Counted from the first letter of the stretch, positions 7,788-16,240 are shown. The stretch: DNA of 64,000 nt from CF-118 sp035689345 (GCA_035689345.1 DASSLR010000084.1:1-64000), one strand, 5' to 3'. Numbers and translations are program-made. The notes: generated from the sequence alone by a model not told the origin.

Positions 7788-8773
7788 GGAATGACCTCGT
7801 CGAGCATCGCCTCCAGTGAGGTGTTCGCCTCGAAGCCCAGCACCTCGCGCGCCTTGCGCACGTCCGGCACGCGCATCTGCACGTCGTGTTCGTAGGGCGG
7901 GTCGCTGACCAGGCGGACCGGCCTGTTCGAGCCGTGCACCTTGCGCCAGATTACTTCGGCAAGCTCCCGCACCGTGGTGGAGCGCGCCGTCGAGAGGTTG
8001 AAGTCTTCGTTGACGGCGCGGTCCGACTCCATCGCCAGCCGGATGCCGTGAGCGAGGTCGCCGCCATACGTGTAGTGGCGTACCTGGCTTCCATCGCCGA
8101 GGATGTGCAGCGGGTCCTGGCCTTTCAGCACCTTCTGGCAAAGGTCCGGCACGACGTGGCTCATCGCCAGCTTGACGTTGCCGCTCATGACCTCGTGGTC
8201 GCGCAGCGCGCGCCGTTCCCCGATGCCGACACAGTTGAAAGGACGGACGATCGTGTACGGCAGGGCGTACTGCTCGTGGGCGCCTTTGGCGAAGTATTCG
8301 ACCGCGAGCTTCTGGAAACCGTAGGTCGATTTCGGCGGCGGGCTCGCGAGCTGCGCGCCTTCAGGAGTGGGGAAGGTGGTCGCGGACTCGAACACCATGC
8401 TGCTCGAGATGACGGTGATGCGCTGGAGCCTGCCCAGCCTGTGCGCGCTGATGGCCGCGTCGAAGGTGGAGGCGATGATGCGCTCGTTTTCGGCGATGAG
8501 GTCATAGGCGAACTCGTGGAAGTACGAGATCCCGCCGATCATTGCCGCGCCCGCAACCAGGTGGTCGCATTCGGCCGCCAGACCGGTCAGCAGCTCGGCG
8601 TCCTTGGCGTCGCCTTCGACGAGACGGTAGCGCGGGTGGCTGTCGTAGCTGCGACGCAGCGGCCCGTACTTGCTGTAGTTGTCGACGCCGACGACCTCGT
8701 GTCCCGCCTCGAGGAGCTCGGCGACGAGATAACCGCAGATGAAACCGGCCGCGCCGGTGACGAGGATCTTCAG
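7751..8773 (-). CDS. NAD-dependent nucleotide-sugar epimerase
   Basis: This 340-residue extended SDR begins MKILVTGAAGFICGYLVAEL, has a Ser-rich VISSSMVFES strand and a YGFQK catalytic Tyr-Lys pair, then VRPFNCVG and a substrate-binding C-terminal half. The third glycine of the usual GxxGxxG is replaced by Cys (GFICG). No ATG, GTG or TTG exists near the N terminus; the frame fits only a CTG codon overlapping the upstream TGA stop as CTGA, so a non-standard start is proposed. It lies in an operon with a sugar dehydrogenase and a glycosyltransferase. The substrate is unknown. Confidence 0.75.
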   Translation of the reverse strand: MKILVTGAAGFICGYLVAELLEAGHEVVGVDNYSKYGPLRRSYDSHPRYRLVEGDAKDAELLTGLAAECDHLVAGAAMIGGISYFHEFAYDLIAENERIIASTFDAAISAHRLGRLQRITVISSSMVFESATTFPTPEGAQLASPPPKSTYGFQKLAVEYFAKGAHEQYALPYTIVRPFNCVGIGERRALRDHEVMSGNVKLAMSHVVPDLCQKVLKGQDPLHILGDGSQVRHYTYGGDLAHGIRLAMESDRAVNEDFNLSTARSTTVRELAEVIWRKVHGSNRPVRLVSDPPYEHDVQMRVPDVRKAREVLGFEANTSLEAMLDEVIPWVKSEIEAGRI

Positions 8774-9957
8774 AGCCTTATGGGTCCAGTTATGCCCCAG
8801 ATGTCGACGACCTCGCGGCCGTCGAGCTCGATCTCGCGGTAAGCCTTGTGTGGCGCGCCGATGACCAGCACGTCGGACTCCTTCAGCACCTGGTCGAGGG
8901 AGACGAGGTTCTGGTCGTGCAGGTACGGGTCGGTGCACAGCACACGCGCGCCCTTGAAGGCGGCGAGCTTGCGCACCTTGTAGCTCAATGACGCGCGCGG
9001 GTCGTCGGACTCGCCCTTGAAGGCCATGCCCAGGATCCCCACCGTCCTGCCGGCCAGCGGCGTGCGGTTGTTGAGCGTGTCGATGATGTAGTTCGGCAAG
9101 CCCTCGTTGATCTGCATCGCGGCCTGGCCCATCGGGAAATGGTCGGGCGTGAACGCGGAGAGCTGCATGGTGTCCTTGAGTAGGCACGGCCCGGCAGCAA
9201 AACCCGGGCCGGGCAGGTCGGCCGCGCGAGGGTAGTCGCGCCGGATCGCGTCGAGAACGCGTCCGTAATCCACGCCGGCCGCGTGCGCGATCGTGAAGAA
9301 CTGGTTGGCGATGGCGAACTTCATGTAGCGCCACGTGTTGGTGAGCAGCTTGGCCAGCTCCGCCTCGACCGGGGTCGTGCGCACGATCTGGACGCCGAGC
9401 GGCTCGAACAGGCGCGCCGCGCGTTCGAACGCCGCGTCACCGGACGCGCCGACCAGCTGGGGCAGGCTGCGGATCTCCTCCAGCGCGTGGCCTTCGGCGA
9501 TTCTCTCGGGGCAGAAGACGACGTCGGGCTCGAGGCCAGCCGCGCGCAGGCGCCGCTGCACGCCTTCGGTAGTGCCCGGAAACACCGTCGAGCGCAGCAC
9601 GACCAGGCAGTGGGGCCGAATGTGCGGTATCAGCTCGTCGACAACTCGGTTGAAGACCGTGACCGACGGGTTCATGAACTCGTCGATGGGGGTGCCGATG
9701 ACGATGACGACGGTATCGGCCCGCTCGAGCATCGCCGGCTCCGAAGCGAACTCGAGCCTGCCGGTGGGGAGGAGCTTGCGCAGCATCTGCTCGGCGCCGG
9801 CCTCCTTGAAGGGCACTTCGCCGGCGCGGACGCGCGCGATCTTGGCGGTGTCGATGTCGTCGACGCCCACGCGGTAGCCTGCGTCGGCGAAGGAAAGAGC
9901 GAGGGGCAGGCCGACGTGGCCGCAACCACCGACGATGACGATGTCCAGGCGTTCCAT
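8770..9957 (-). CDS. UDP-sugar/GDP-mannose dehydrogenase family
   Basis: The 395-residue enzyme has the N-terminal Rossmann motif GGCGHVGLPLA, the middle FCPERIAEGHALEE block typical of the WecC/UDP-ManNAc dehydrogenase branch, and the catalytic Cys in GFAAGPCLLKD. It likely oxidises a UDP-N-acetyl-hexosamine to the uronate. ATG 9957 is preferred to TTG 9966, because a CATAAT box sits directly before the TTG and nine bases before the ATG. It leads a four-gene minus-strand operon ending at 6243. The second dehydrogenase at 11319 is of the UDP-glucose type, so the two are not duplicates. Confidence 0.85.
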   Translation of the reverse strand: MERLDIVIVGGCGHVGLPLALSFADAGYRVGVDDIDTAKIARVRAGEVPFKEAGAEQMLRKLLPTGRLEFASEPAMLERADTVVIVIGTPIDEFMNPSVTVFNRVVDELIPHIRPHCLVVLRSTVFPGTTEGVQRRLRAAGLEPDVVFCPERIAEGHALEEIRSLPQLVGASGDAAFERAARLFEPLGVQIVRTTPVEAELAKLLTNTWRYMKFAIANQFFTIAHAAGVDYGRVLDAIRRDYPRAADLPGPGFAAGPCLLKDTMQLSAFTPDHFPMGQAAMQINEGLPNYIIDTLNNRTPLAGRTVGILGMAFKGESDDPRASLSYKVRKLAAFKGARVLCTDPYLHDQNLVSLDQVLKESDVLVIGAPHKAYREIELDGREVVDIWGITGPIRL

Positions 9958-9966
9958 GGCGGCCAA

Positions 9967-9972
9967 ATTATG
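9967..9972 (-). promoter_or_regulatory. -10 box CATAAT, sugar dehydrogenase operon
   Basis: On the minus strand CATAAT is followed by nine bases and the ATG at 9957. It is diverged from the GT4 promoter about 60 bases away. Confidence 0.5.
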
Positions 9973-10009
9973 AAACCCAGGACCTGAAGGCAGGCATAGG
10001 CCGTCGACT

Positions 10010-10022
10010 GACCTCCCCCGTG
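10010..10022. repeat. 13-mer gacctcccccgtg, lone copy
   Basis: This 13-mer is identical to one arm of the stem-loop at 11168-11197 and lies six bases upstream of the GT4 -10 box. It may be an operator-like element or a degraded palindrome. Confidence 0.4.
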
Positions 10023-10028
10023 CCTACT

Positions 10029-10034
10029 TATGAT
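10029..10034 (+). promoter_or_regulatory. -10 box TATGAT, GT4 gene
   Basis: TATGAT is followed by ten bases and GTG 10045. The box covers the ATG at 10030 that a longest-frame call would choose, which argues for the GTG. Confidence 0.5.
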
Positions 10035-10044
10035 CGGTGGGACT

Positions 10045-11139
10045 GTGGCGCCCTCCGTGCTCCTCGACGTCAGGCCGCTGCAGGGCCCAAGCGGGAAGCG
10101 TGGCGTAGGCAGCTACGCGACGGGCCTGGTGAAGGGGCTCATCGACGAAGGCTTCGATTCCGAGCTCACGCTGCTGCTCGACTCCCGCCTGCCCGAACCC
10201 GATCTGCCGCCGGGCCGTTATCGCCTCGCGCGGTCGCGCCGCCGGTATCGCGGCAACTTCTCGGCGTACGAGGAGGCGGTCGCGCTTGGCGCCGATCTCG
10301 AGAGGCTGCGACCCGACGTCTACCACGCCATCGATCTGCGCCTGCCCGGCCGAGCGTCGTGCGCGCTGGTCGTGACCCTGCACGACCTCATCCCCTGGGC
10401 CCTCGGCGGCTCGAGCATGTGGGGCGAGCGCGTGCGCTACTGGCTGGGTCGCCGGCTTCTCCGCCGCGCCGACCTGATCCTCGCGGTCTCGCAGTCGACC
10501 GCCGACGACGCGGTACGGTACGGCCGCGTCCACGAGAGCCGCATTCGCGTCGTCCGGGAGGCGGCGGACGGCGTCTTCAAGCCGGCGGAGGGCGCTTCGA
10601 GCCGCGTCGCCGAAAAGTTCGGTCTGACGTCGGGATACCTCCTGTTCGTCGGAGCGCTCGACGCGCGAAAGGATCCCGAGTCTCTGCTCCGGGCGTGGTC
10701 GGTCGCGCGCGGCGCGCGGCCCGACCTGCAGCTCGTGATCGCGGGCGAGCCAGGATCGCAGGCGCCGCCGAAGATGCCCGGCGCGCGTGTGCTGGGACAC
10801 CTGAGCGGCTCCGAGCTGGCCGACGTGTACACGGCGGCAGGGTGCCTTGTATTTCCGAGCCGCTACGAAGGCTTCGGGCTGCCCTGCCTCGAGGCGCTGG
10901 CGTGTGGATGTCCCGTGGCGGCGTTCCGCAACTCGAGCCTGCCCGAGGTGGTCGACGGCGCGGGCGAGCTCGTGGAGGACGGCGACGCGGACGCGCTCGG
11001 GGCGGCGGCGGCAAAGCTGCTCGGCATCGCCGACCGGCCGTGGAAGCCAGGCATCGAACGGGCGAAGACGTTCAGCTGGCGCAAGGCCGCGCGGGCGACC
11101 ATCGCGGCGTACCGGGACGCCGCGGCATCACTGAGATAA
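10045..11139 (+). CDS. Family 4 glycosyltransferase (group 1)
   Basis: The 364-residue GT-B enzyme shows the GT4 features: a C-terminal FPSRYEGFGLPCLEALACG block with the E-x7-E pair that binds the nucleotide sugar, and LFVGALDARKDPESLL at the start of the second Rossmann domain. Such enzymes are retaining transferases in polysaccharide assembly. GTG 10045 is favoured by the TATGAT box; ATG 10030 would add five residues. The stop TAA lies inside the GATAAT box of the following leader region. The acceptor and donor are unknown. Confidence 0.85.
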   Translation: MAPSVLLDVRPLQGPSGKRGVGSYATGLVKGLIDEGFDSELTLLLDSRLPEPDLPPGRYRLARSRRRYRGNFSAYEEAVALGADLERLRPDVYHAIDLRLPGRASCALVVTLHDLIPWALGGSSMWGERVRYWLGRRLLRRADLILAVSQSTADDAVRYGRVHESRIRVVREAADGVFKPAEGASSRVAEKFGLTSGYLLFVGALDARKDPESLLRAWSVARGARPDLQLVIAGEPGSQAPPKMPGARVLGHLSGSELADVYTAAGCLVFPSRYEGFGLPCLEALACGCPVAAFRNSSLPEVVDGAGELVEDGDADALGAAAAKLLGIADRPWKPGIERAKTFSWRKAARATIAAYRDAAASLR

Positions 11140-11162
11140 TCGGGCGCGAATGAGCAAGGTCG
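11131..11162 (+). repeat. Duplicated promoter/start region, copy 1
   Basis: This 32-base block (GATAAT box, nine bases, ATGAGCAAGGTCG) is repeated at 11300-11331 with 28 of 32 bases identical. The second copy is the true ugd start; this copy starts a short upstream ORF. Confidence 0.8.
11135..11140 (+). promoter_or_regulatory. -10 box GATAAT, upstream ORF
   Basis: GATAAT overlaps the GT4 stop codon and is nine bases before ATG 11150, the same spacing as at ugd. Confidence 0.5.
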
Positions 11163-11251
11163 ATGAGCACGGGGGAGGTCAATCGACCTCCCCCGTGAAA
11201 CCCCCACCGAGTCAGCTCTTTGCGGGGTGGGCCCTTGAAGGACATGGGTGA
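11150..11251 (+). CDS. Upstream ORF, 33 codons, before ugd
   Basis: This short frame starts MSKVDEHGGG and shares its first four residues (MSKV) with UDP-glucose dehydrogenase because the start region is duplicated. It ends at a TGA 67 bases before ugd. The stem-loop at 11168-11197 lies wholly inside it, so translation of the frame would disrupt the hairpin. It may be a leader peptide or just a by-product of the duplication. Confidence 0.35.
   Translation: MSKVDEHGGGQSTSPVKPPPSQLFAGWALEGHG
11168..11197. promoter_or_regulatory. 13-bp stem-loop in ugd leader
   Basis: Arms cacgggggaggtc and gacctcccccgtg pair perfectly around a four-base loop (aatc). No T-run follows, so it is not a typical intrinsic terminator. 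A second weaker pairing (CCCACC with GGTGGG) follows at about 11204-11231. The downstream arm recurs alone at 10010-10022. Confidence 0.65.
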
Positions 11252-11299
11252 CGGCCGGGATAAACCCGCCTGCGCCTTCGCCTTGGGTAATTGACTTCG

Positions 11300-11331
11300 C
11301 TGAGATAATCGGACGGCCATGAGCAAGGTCG
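11300..11331 (+). repeat. Duplicated promoter/start region, copy 2 (ugd)
   Basis: This is the second copy of the 32-base block, holding the GATAAT box at 11304-11309 and the ugd ATG at 11319. It starts 169 bases downstream of copy 1. Confidence 0.8.
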
Positions 11332-12614
11332 CGGTCATCGGCGCGGGCTACGTCGGTCTGACCACTGCCGCCTGCCTCGCGGATCTCGGCAACGACGTGA
11401 CAGTGGTCGACGTCGATCGGGAGAAGGTCGAGCAGCTGCAGAAGCACCGCGTGCCGTTTTACGAGCCGGGCATGACCGAGCTCGTGAAGCGCAACGCCGA
11501 CAGCAAGCGCCTGCGCTTCACCACCTCGTACGCGGATGCGATTCCGGGCGCCGAGTACGCGATCATCGCGGTGAGCACGCCCGAAGGCGAGGGTGGCGAA
11601 GCGGACCTTTCCTACGTCGAGGCGGCGGCGAACTCGATCGCCGACCACATGACGGGGCCGCTCGTGGTCGTCAATAAGTCGACCGTGCCGCCGCTGACCG
11701 GCGACATGGTGTCGAAGGTCCTTCAGGAGCGCAACAAGAAGCACCAGGCGCACGTCGTTTCCAATCCCGAGTTTCTGCGTGAGGGATCGGCGATCCAGGA
11801 CTTCATGCACCCCGATCGCGTCGTGGTCGGCGGCCATGATCGCCAGGCCGCGGAGAAGGTCGCGAAGCTCTACGAGCCGCTCGAAGCGCCAACCCTGATC
11901 ACTCCGAACATCTACACGGCGGAGATGGTCAAGTACGCGTCCAACGCGTTTCTCGCGGCGCGCATCTCCTTCATCAACGAGATCGCGCGCATCTGCGAGC
12001 GGGTCGACGCCGACGCGAAGCTCGTCGCCGAGGGCATGGGCTACGACAAGCGCATCGGCCCGTCCTACCTCGACGCCGGCATTGGATGGGGCGGTTCGTG
12101 CTTTCCAAAAGACGTCAAGGCGCTGGCGGCGCTGGCCGAGCGATTCGACTATCACCCCGAGCTGCTGCATGCGGTCATGGACATCAACCGCGACCAGCGG
12201 CTGCTCGTCATCGACAAGCTTCGTGACTGCCTCGACTCGCTCAACCACAAGGTCGTGGGGCTGCTCGGCCTCGCCTTCAAGCCCAACACCGACGACCTGC
12301 GCGACGCACCGAGCATCGACATCGCCAGGGTGCTGCTCGCCGCCGGCGCGCACGTCCGCGGCTACGACCCGGCGGCGATGGAGCGCATGCAGAGCCTGAT
12401 GCCCGAGCTCGAGTACACCAAGGACGCCTACCAGCTGGCCGCCGGCGCGGACGCGCTGGTCGTCGTGACGGAATGGAACGAGTTCCGCCAGCTCGACCTC
12501 AAGCGACTCAAGACTGCGATGCGCACGCCCGTGGTGATCGACGGACGCAACATCTACGTCCCCGCCAGCATGCGCGCGCTGGGCTTCACCTACCGCGGCA
12601 TTGGCCGCGAGTAG
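11319..12614 (+). CDS. ugd: UDP-glucose 6-dehydrogenase
   Basis: The 431-residue enzyme oxidises UDP-glucose to UDP-glucuronate in two NAD-dependent steps. It starts MSKVAVIGAGYVGLTTAACL, a Rossmann fold, with STPEGEGG, NPEFLREGSA and the catalytic Cys in WGGSCFPKD (near residue 262). The C-terminal domain has GLAFKPNTDDLRDAPS, diagnostic of the family. The ATG lies nine bases after a GATAAT box. Its end overlaps the UDP-xylose synthase start by 14 bases, so the two consecutive pathway steps are co-transcribed. Confidence 0.94.
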   Translation: MSKVAVIGAGYVGLTTAACLADLGNDVTVVDVDREKVEQLQKHRVPFYEPGMTELVKRNADSKRLRFTTSYADAIPGAEYAIIAVSTPEGEGGEADLSYVEAAANSIADHMTGPLVVVNKSTVPPLTGDMVSKVLQERNKKHQAHVVSNPEFLREGSAIQDFMHPDRVVVGGHDRQAAEKVAKLYEPLEAPTLITPNIYTAEMVKYASNAFLAARISFINEIARICERVDADAKLVAEGMGYDKRIGPSYLDAGIGWGGSCFPKDVKALAALAERFDYHPELLHAVMDINRDQRLLVIDKLRDCLDSLNHKVVGLLGLAFKPNTDDLRDAPSIDIARVLLAAGAHVRGYDPAAMERMQSLMPELEYTKDAYQLAAGADALVVVTEWNEFRQLDLKRLKTAMRTPVVIDGRNIYVPASMRALGFTYRGIGRE

Positions 12615-13548
12615 CAAACCCCGGGCCGTCGTCTCCGGGGGCGCCGGGTTCATCGGGTCGCACCTATGCGAGGCGCTGCTCGCGCGCGGCATGCGCGTGC
12701 TGTCGCTCGACAACTTCATCACCGGCTCGCCCGCGAACCTCAAGCACCTGGAGGGCAACTCCGATTTCGAGCTGCGCCGGCAGAACGTCAACGAGCACAT
12801 CGCCGTGGAAGGCGACGTGCGGTACGTGCTGCACTTCGCGTCGCCGGCTTCGCCTCCGCAGTACGACGCCAACCCGATCCACACCCTCAAGGTCGGCACG
12901 CTGGGCACGATGAACATGCTCGGCCTGGCCATGGCCAAGGACGCGACGTTCCTGCTGGCCTCGACCTCGGAGGTCTACGGCGACCCGCTCGTGCATCCGC
13001 AGCCTGAGACGTACTGGGGCAACGTCAACCCGATCGGGCCGCGCGGCTGCTACGACGAGGCGAAGCGGTGCGCAGAGGCTTTCGCCATGGCGTACCACCG
13101 CGCGCACGACGTCGACACGCGAATCATCAGGATCTTCAACACCCACGGCCCCCGGATGCAGGTGTCCGACGGCCGCGCCGTGCCGAACTTCATGGCCCAG
13201 GCGCTGCGCGGAGAGCCGCTGACCGTCTACGGCGACGGCACGCAGACGCGAAGCCTGTGCTACGTGTCCGACCTGATCCGGGGCGTGCTGGCCGTGCTGG
13301 AGAAGGGGGACGAGCTGCCGGTGAACCTGGGCAACCCGCAGGAGGTGACGATGATCGAGCTGGCGGAGACGATCATCCGGCTCGCCGGCTCGAAGAGCCG
13401 GCTCGAGCACCGCGACCTGCCGGTCGACGATCCGAAACAGCGCCGGCCGGACATCACGCGGGCGCGCAAACTTCTCGGCTGGGAGCCGGAGGTCCCGCTC
13501 GAGGACGGACTGCGGCGAACTCTCGAATATTTCCGGTCAGTGGTATGA
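12601..13548 (+). CDS. UDP-glucuronate decarboxylase (UDP-xylose synthase)
   Basis: This 315-residue SDR converts UDP-glucuronate to UDP-xylose. It has the N-terminal SGGAGFIGSHLCEALL and STSEVYGDP. The RGCYDEAKR block holds the Tyr-x3-Lys pair within a sequence diagnostic of UDP-xylose synthases, together with RIFNTHGPRM. The TTG start sits 14 bases inside ugd, which supplies its substrate. Together the pair gives the cell a pentose donor for surface glycans. Confidence 0.9.
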   Translation: MAASSKPRAVVSGGAGFIGSHLCEALLARGMRVLSLDNFITGSPANLKHLEGNSDFELRRQNVNEHIAVEGDVRYVLHFASPASPPQYDANPIHTLKVGTLGTMNMLGLAMAKDATFLLASTSEVYGDPLVHPQPETYWGNVNPIGPRGCYDEAKRCAEAFAMAYHRAHDVDTRIIRIFNTHGPRMQVSDGRAVPNFMAQALRGEPLTVYGDGTQTRSLCYVSDLIRGVLAVLEKGDELPVNLGNPQEVTMIELAETIIRLAGSKSRLEHRDLPVDDPKQRRPDITRARKLLGWEPEVPLEDGLRRTLEYFRSVV

Positions 13549-13555
13549 GGTGCGC

Positions 13556-14080
13556 ATGAGCCGGGCCGACGAGCTCAAGAGAATGGTGCGCGACGTGCCC
13601 GACTTCCCGCAGCCAGGCATCGTCTTCCGGGACATCACGCCTCTGCTGGCCGACCGCAAGACGTTTCGCGAGGTCGTCGACCTGATGTCGAGGCACTGGG
13701 AGGGCAGGGGTACGACGCTGGTCGCGGCCATCGAGGCGCGCGGCTTCATCCCCGGCGCGGCGGTGGCCGTGCGCCTGGACGCGGGCTTCATCCCGATCCG
13801 CAAGGCGGGCAAGCTGCCCTGGCACGTGCTCAGCCACTCGTACCAGCTCGAGTACGGCACCGATCAGCTCGACGTGCACCAGGACGCGGTGCGGCCGAGC
13901 GACAAGGTGCTGATCGTGGATGATGTTCTCGCGACGGGCGGCACCGCAGCCGCGGCCGTCGAGCTCGTGCGCAAGCTCGGCGGGCAGGTCATCGGCGTGC
14001 AGGTTTTGATCGAGCTGGCGGCACTCGGCGGGCGCAAGCGCCTGTCCGGAATCGAAGTCGTCAGCGAGCTCGTGTACTGA
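13556..14080 (+). CDS. apt: Adenine phosphoribosyltransferase
   Basis: Apt salvages adenine to AMP with PRPP. The 174-residue protein has the N-terminal VPDFPQPGIVFRDITPLL signature and the PRPP-binding loop VLIVDDVLATGGT. ATG 13556 is chosen over GTG 13550, which would add two residues. It is directly upstream of ahcY, so recovery of purine from the methyl cycle is a natural link. Confidence 0.93.
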   Translation: MSRADELKRMVRDVPDFPQPGIVFRDITPLLADRKTFREVVDLMSRHWEGRGTTLVAAIEARGFIPGAAVAVRLDAGFIPIRKAGKLPWHVLSHSYQLEYGTDQLDVHQDAVRPSDKVLIVDDVLATGGTAAAAVELVRKLGGQVIGVQVLIELAALGGRKRLSGIEVVSELVY

Positions 14081-14090
14081 AGGAGAGGCT

Positions 14091-15356
14091 TTGAAGGTTC
14101 AATCCGCCGACGTCAAGGACATGAAGCTGGCCGGGGAAGGCCAGAACCTGATCGACTGGGCTGCGCGCGAGATGCCTGTGCTGCTGCTCATCCGCGAGCG
14201 TTTCGCGAAGGAGCAGCCGCTCAAGGGCGTAAAGGTCGCCGCATGCCTTCACGTGACGAGCGAGACGGCCAACCTGATGCTCACGCTGAAGGCGGGGGGA
14301 GCCGACATCGCGCTGTGCGCCTCCAATCCGTTGTCCACCAACGACGCGGTGGCAGCCGCGCTCGTGGGCCAGCACTCGATCAAGACCTACGCCATCAAGG
14401 GCGAGGACAACGACACCTACTACCAGCACATCGAGTCGGCGCTGGACCACCACCCCGCGATGACCATGGACGACGGCGCGGATCTCGTCTCCGTGCTGCA
14501 CCGGAAGCGCGAGAGCCAGATTCCGGAGGTCATCGGAGGCACCGAGGAGACGACGACCGGCGTCGTACGCCTCCGGGCGATGGCCGAGCGCGGCGTCCTG
14601 CGCTACCCGATCATCGCCGTCAACGAAGCCGACACGAAGCACATGTTCGACAACCGCTACGGCACCGGCCAGTCGACCCTCGACGGCATCATCCGCGCCA
14701 CCAACGTGCTGTTCGCCGGCAAGAAAGTCGTGATCGCCGGCTACGGGTGGGTCGGTCGCGGCCTCGCCTCACGCGCGAAGGGCCACGGCGCCGACGTGAT
14801 CGTGACCGAGGTCGACGCGCTGAAGGCGCTGGAGGCCGTGATGGACGGCTTCCGGGTCATGAAGATGGAGGAGGCCGCGTCCCAGGGCGACATCTTCATC
14901 ACCGTCACGGGCGACGTCAACGTGCTCGACCGCGCGCACTTCGCCGCCATGAAAGATGGTGTCATCCTCGCCAACTCCGGGCACTTCAACTCCGAGATCA
15001 ACCTCAAGGCCCTGGACGACCTCGCCACGGGCGTGCGCCAGGTGCGGCCGGCGGTGCAGGAGTACAGGCTGGGGGACGGCCGCCGGCTGCACGTGCTCGG
15101 CGAGGGCCGGCTCATCAACCTGGCCGCGGCCGAAGGCCATCCAGCGGCGGTGATGGACATGAGCTTCGCCAACCAGGCCCTGTGCGCCGAGTACATGGCA
15201 AAGCACGCAGGCAAGCTCGAGAAGCGGGTGTACGACGTGCCCGACGAGATCGACTCCGAGGTGGCGCGGCTGAAGCTCAGCTCGATGGGAATCGGGATAG
15301 ACGTATTGACCGACGAGCAGAAGAAGTACCTTTCGTCCTGGGAGGAGGGTACTTAA
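14091..15356 (+). CDS. ahcY: S-adenosylhomocysteine hydrolase
   Basis: AhcY splits S-adenosylhomocysteine into adenosine and homocysteine. The 421-residue protein shows the NAD-binding GYGWVGRGLASRAKG, the substrate region HVTSETANLM, and an NSGHFNSEI block. The TTG start has a good ribosome-binding site (aaggagag) at 14080-14087, so unlike many genes here it is translated from a normal leader. It sits between apt and metK with the patatin, a methyl-cycle cluster. Confidence 0.95.
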   Translation: MKVQSADVKDMKLAGEGQNLIDWAAREMPVLLLIRERFAKEQPLKGVKVAACLHVTSETANLMLTLKAGGADIALCASNPLSTNDAVAAALVGQHSIKTYAIKGEDNDTYYQHIESALDHHPAMTMDDGADLVSVLHRKRESQIPEVIGGTEETTTGVVRLRAMAERGVLRYPIIAVNEADTKHMFDNRYGTGQSTLDGIIRATNVLFAGKKVVIAGYGWVGRGLASRAKGHGADVIVTEVDALKALEAVMDGFRVMKMEEAASQGDIFITVTGDVNVLDRAHFAAMKDGVILANSGHFNSEINLKALDDLATGVRQVRPAVQEYRLGDGRRLHVLGEGRLINLAAAEGHPAAVMDMSFANQALCAEYMAKHAGKLEKRVYDVPDEIDSEVARLKLSSMGIGIDVLTDEQKKYLSSWEEGT

Positions 15357-15388
15357 GCCTCATCTTCGGACCGAGCCGCAGGACGTGG

Positions 15389-16240
15389 GTGCTGGGGGGA
15401 GGCGGCGCGCGCGGAGCCGCCCAGGTAGGGGTTCTGCAAGGTCTGTTCGAGGCTGGTATCGAGCCGCCGGCCCGGATCGTCGCGGTCAGCGTCGGCGCGC
15501 TCAACGGCAGCGCGATCGCTGCGTATCCGTCGCTCGCCGGCGTGATGATGCTGCGCGAGCTCTGGGTCTCGCCGCAGGCGCTGGCGGTGTTCCGCATGCA
15601 CCCGATCGGCGTGATCATGACCGGGCTTCGGCGCGAAGGGCCCAGCGCGCTCCCTCAGACGAACGTTCGGCGCCTGGTCGACCGGGCTGAGTCGCTGACC
15701 GGCTTCGTCACGTTCGAGCAGCTGCGACTTCCGCTTTCGATTGTCGCCACCGACTTCAACTCCGGGCGCAAGGCCATCTTCCGCTCAGGCAACCTGACAC
15801 CGGCGCTGCTGGCGACCACCGCCATCCCCGGCGTCTTCCCTTCGGTGGTGATCGAAGGACGCGAGCACATGGACGGCGGCGTGGTCGACAACACGCCTCT
15901 GGACGTGGCCGTGGAGGACGGCGCCAAAGAGATCCTGGCCATCAGCCTCATGGCCGGCGGCGAGAACGAGCCGACCCCCACGACGTGGCCAGAGCTCATC
16001 GCCCGGACCTTGCAGCTGACGCTGCACCACCAGATGCTCAGCGAGTACGAGCGCCTGCGCGACCGCGCGCGCATGGTGGTCCTGTGCCCGGTGACCTCGC
16101 CCCACGCCACGTGGGAGATGCGGCGCGTCCACCTGGAGGCGGTCATGGAGGGCTCGCGCGAAGCGACGCGGGCCCTGCTGGCGCAGCGCGGGGCGAAGCT
16201 GTTCCGTCACTCGGGCATCCACTACTTGCCGCTCAGATAG
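15389..16240 (+). CDS. Patatin-like phospholipase (RssA type)
   Basis: The 283-residue protein carries the patatin oxyanion loop LGGGGARGAAQ at its N terminus, a nucleophile motif AVSVGALNG (GxSxG with the first Gly replaced by Ala), and MDGGVVDNTPL with the catalytic Asp. Bacterial members are lipid acyl hydrolases. GTG 15389 is the only usual start near the core; it lies 32 bases after the ahcY stop and gives a very short N terminus, so an uncommon start slightly upstream is possible. The stop is part of the metK -10 box. Confidence 0.8.
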   Translation: MLGGGGARGAAQVGVLQGLFEAGIEPPARIVAVSVGALNGSAIAAYPSLAGVMMLRELWVSPQALAVFRMHPIGVIMTGLRREGPSALPQTNVRRLVDRAESLTGFVTFEQLRLPLSIVATDFNSGRKAIFRSGNLTPALLATTAIPGVFPSVVIEGREHMDGGVVDNTPLDVAVEDGAKEILAISLMAGGENEPTPTTWPELIARTLQLTLHHQMLSEYERLRDRARMVVLCPVTSPHATWEMRRVHLEAVMEGSREATRALLAQRGAKLFRHSGIHYLPLR

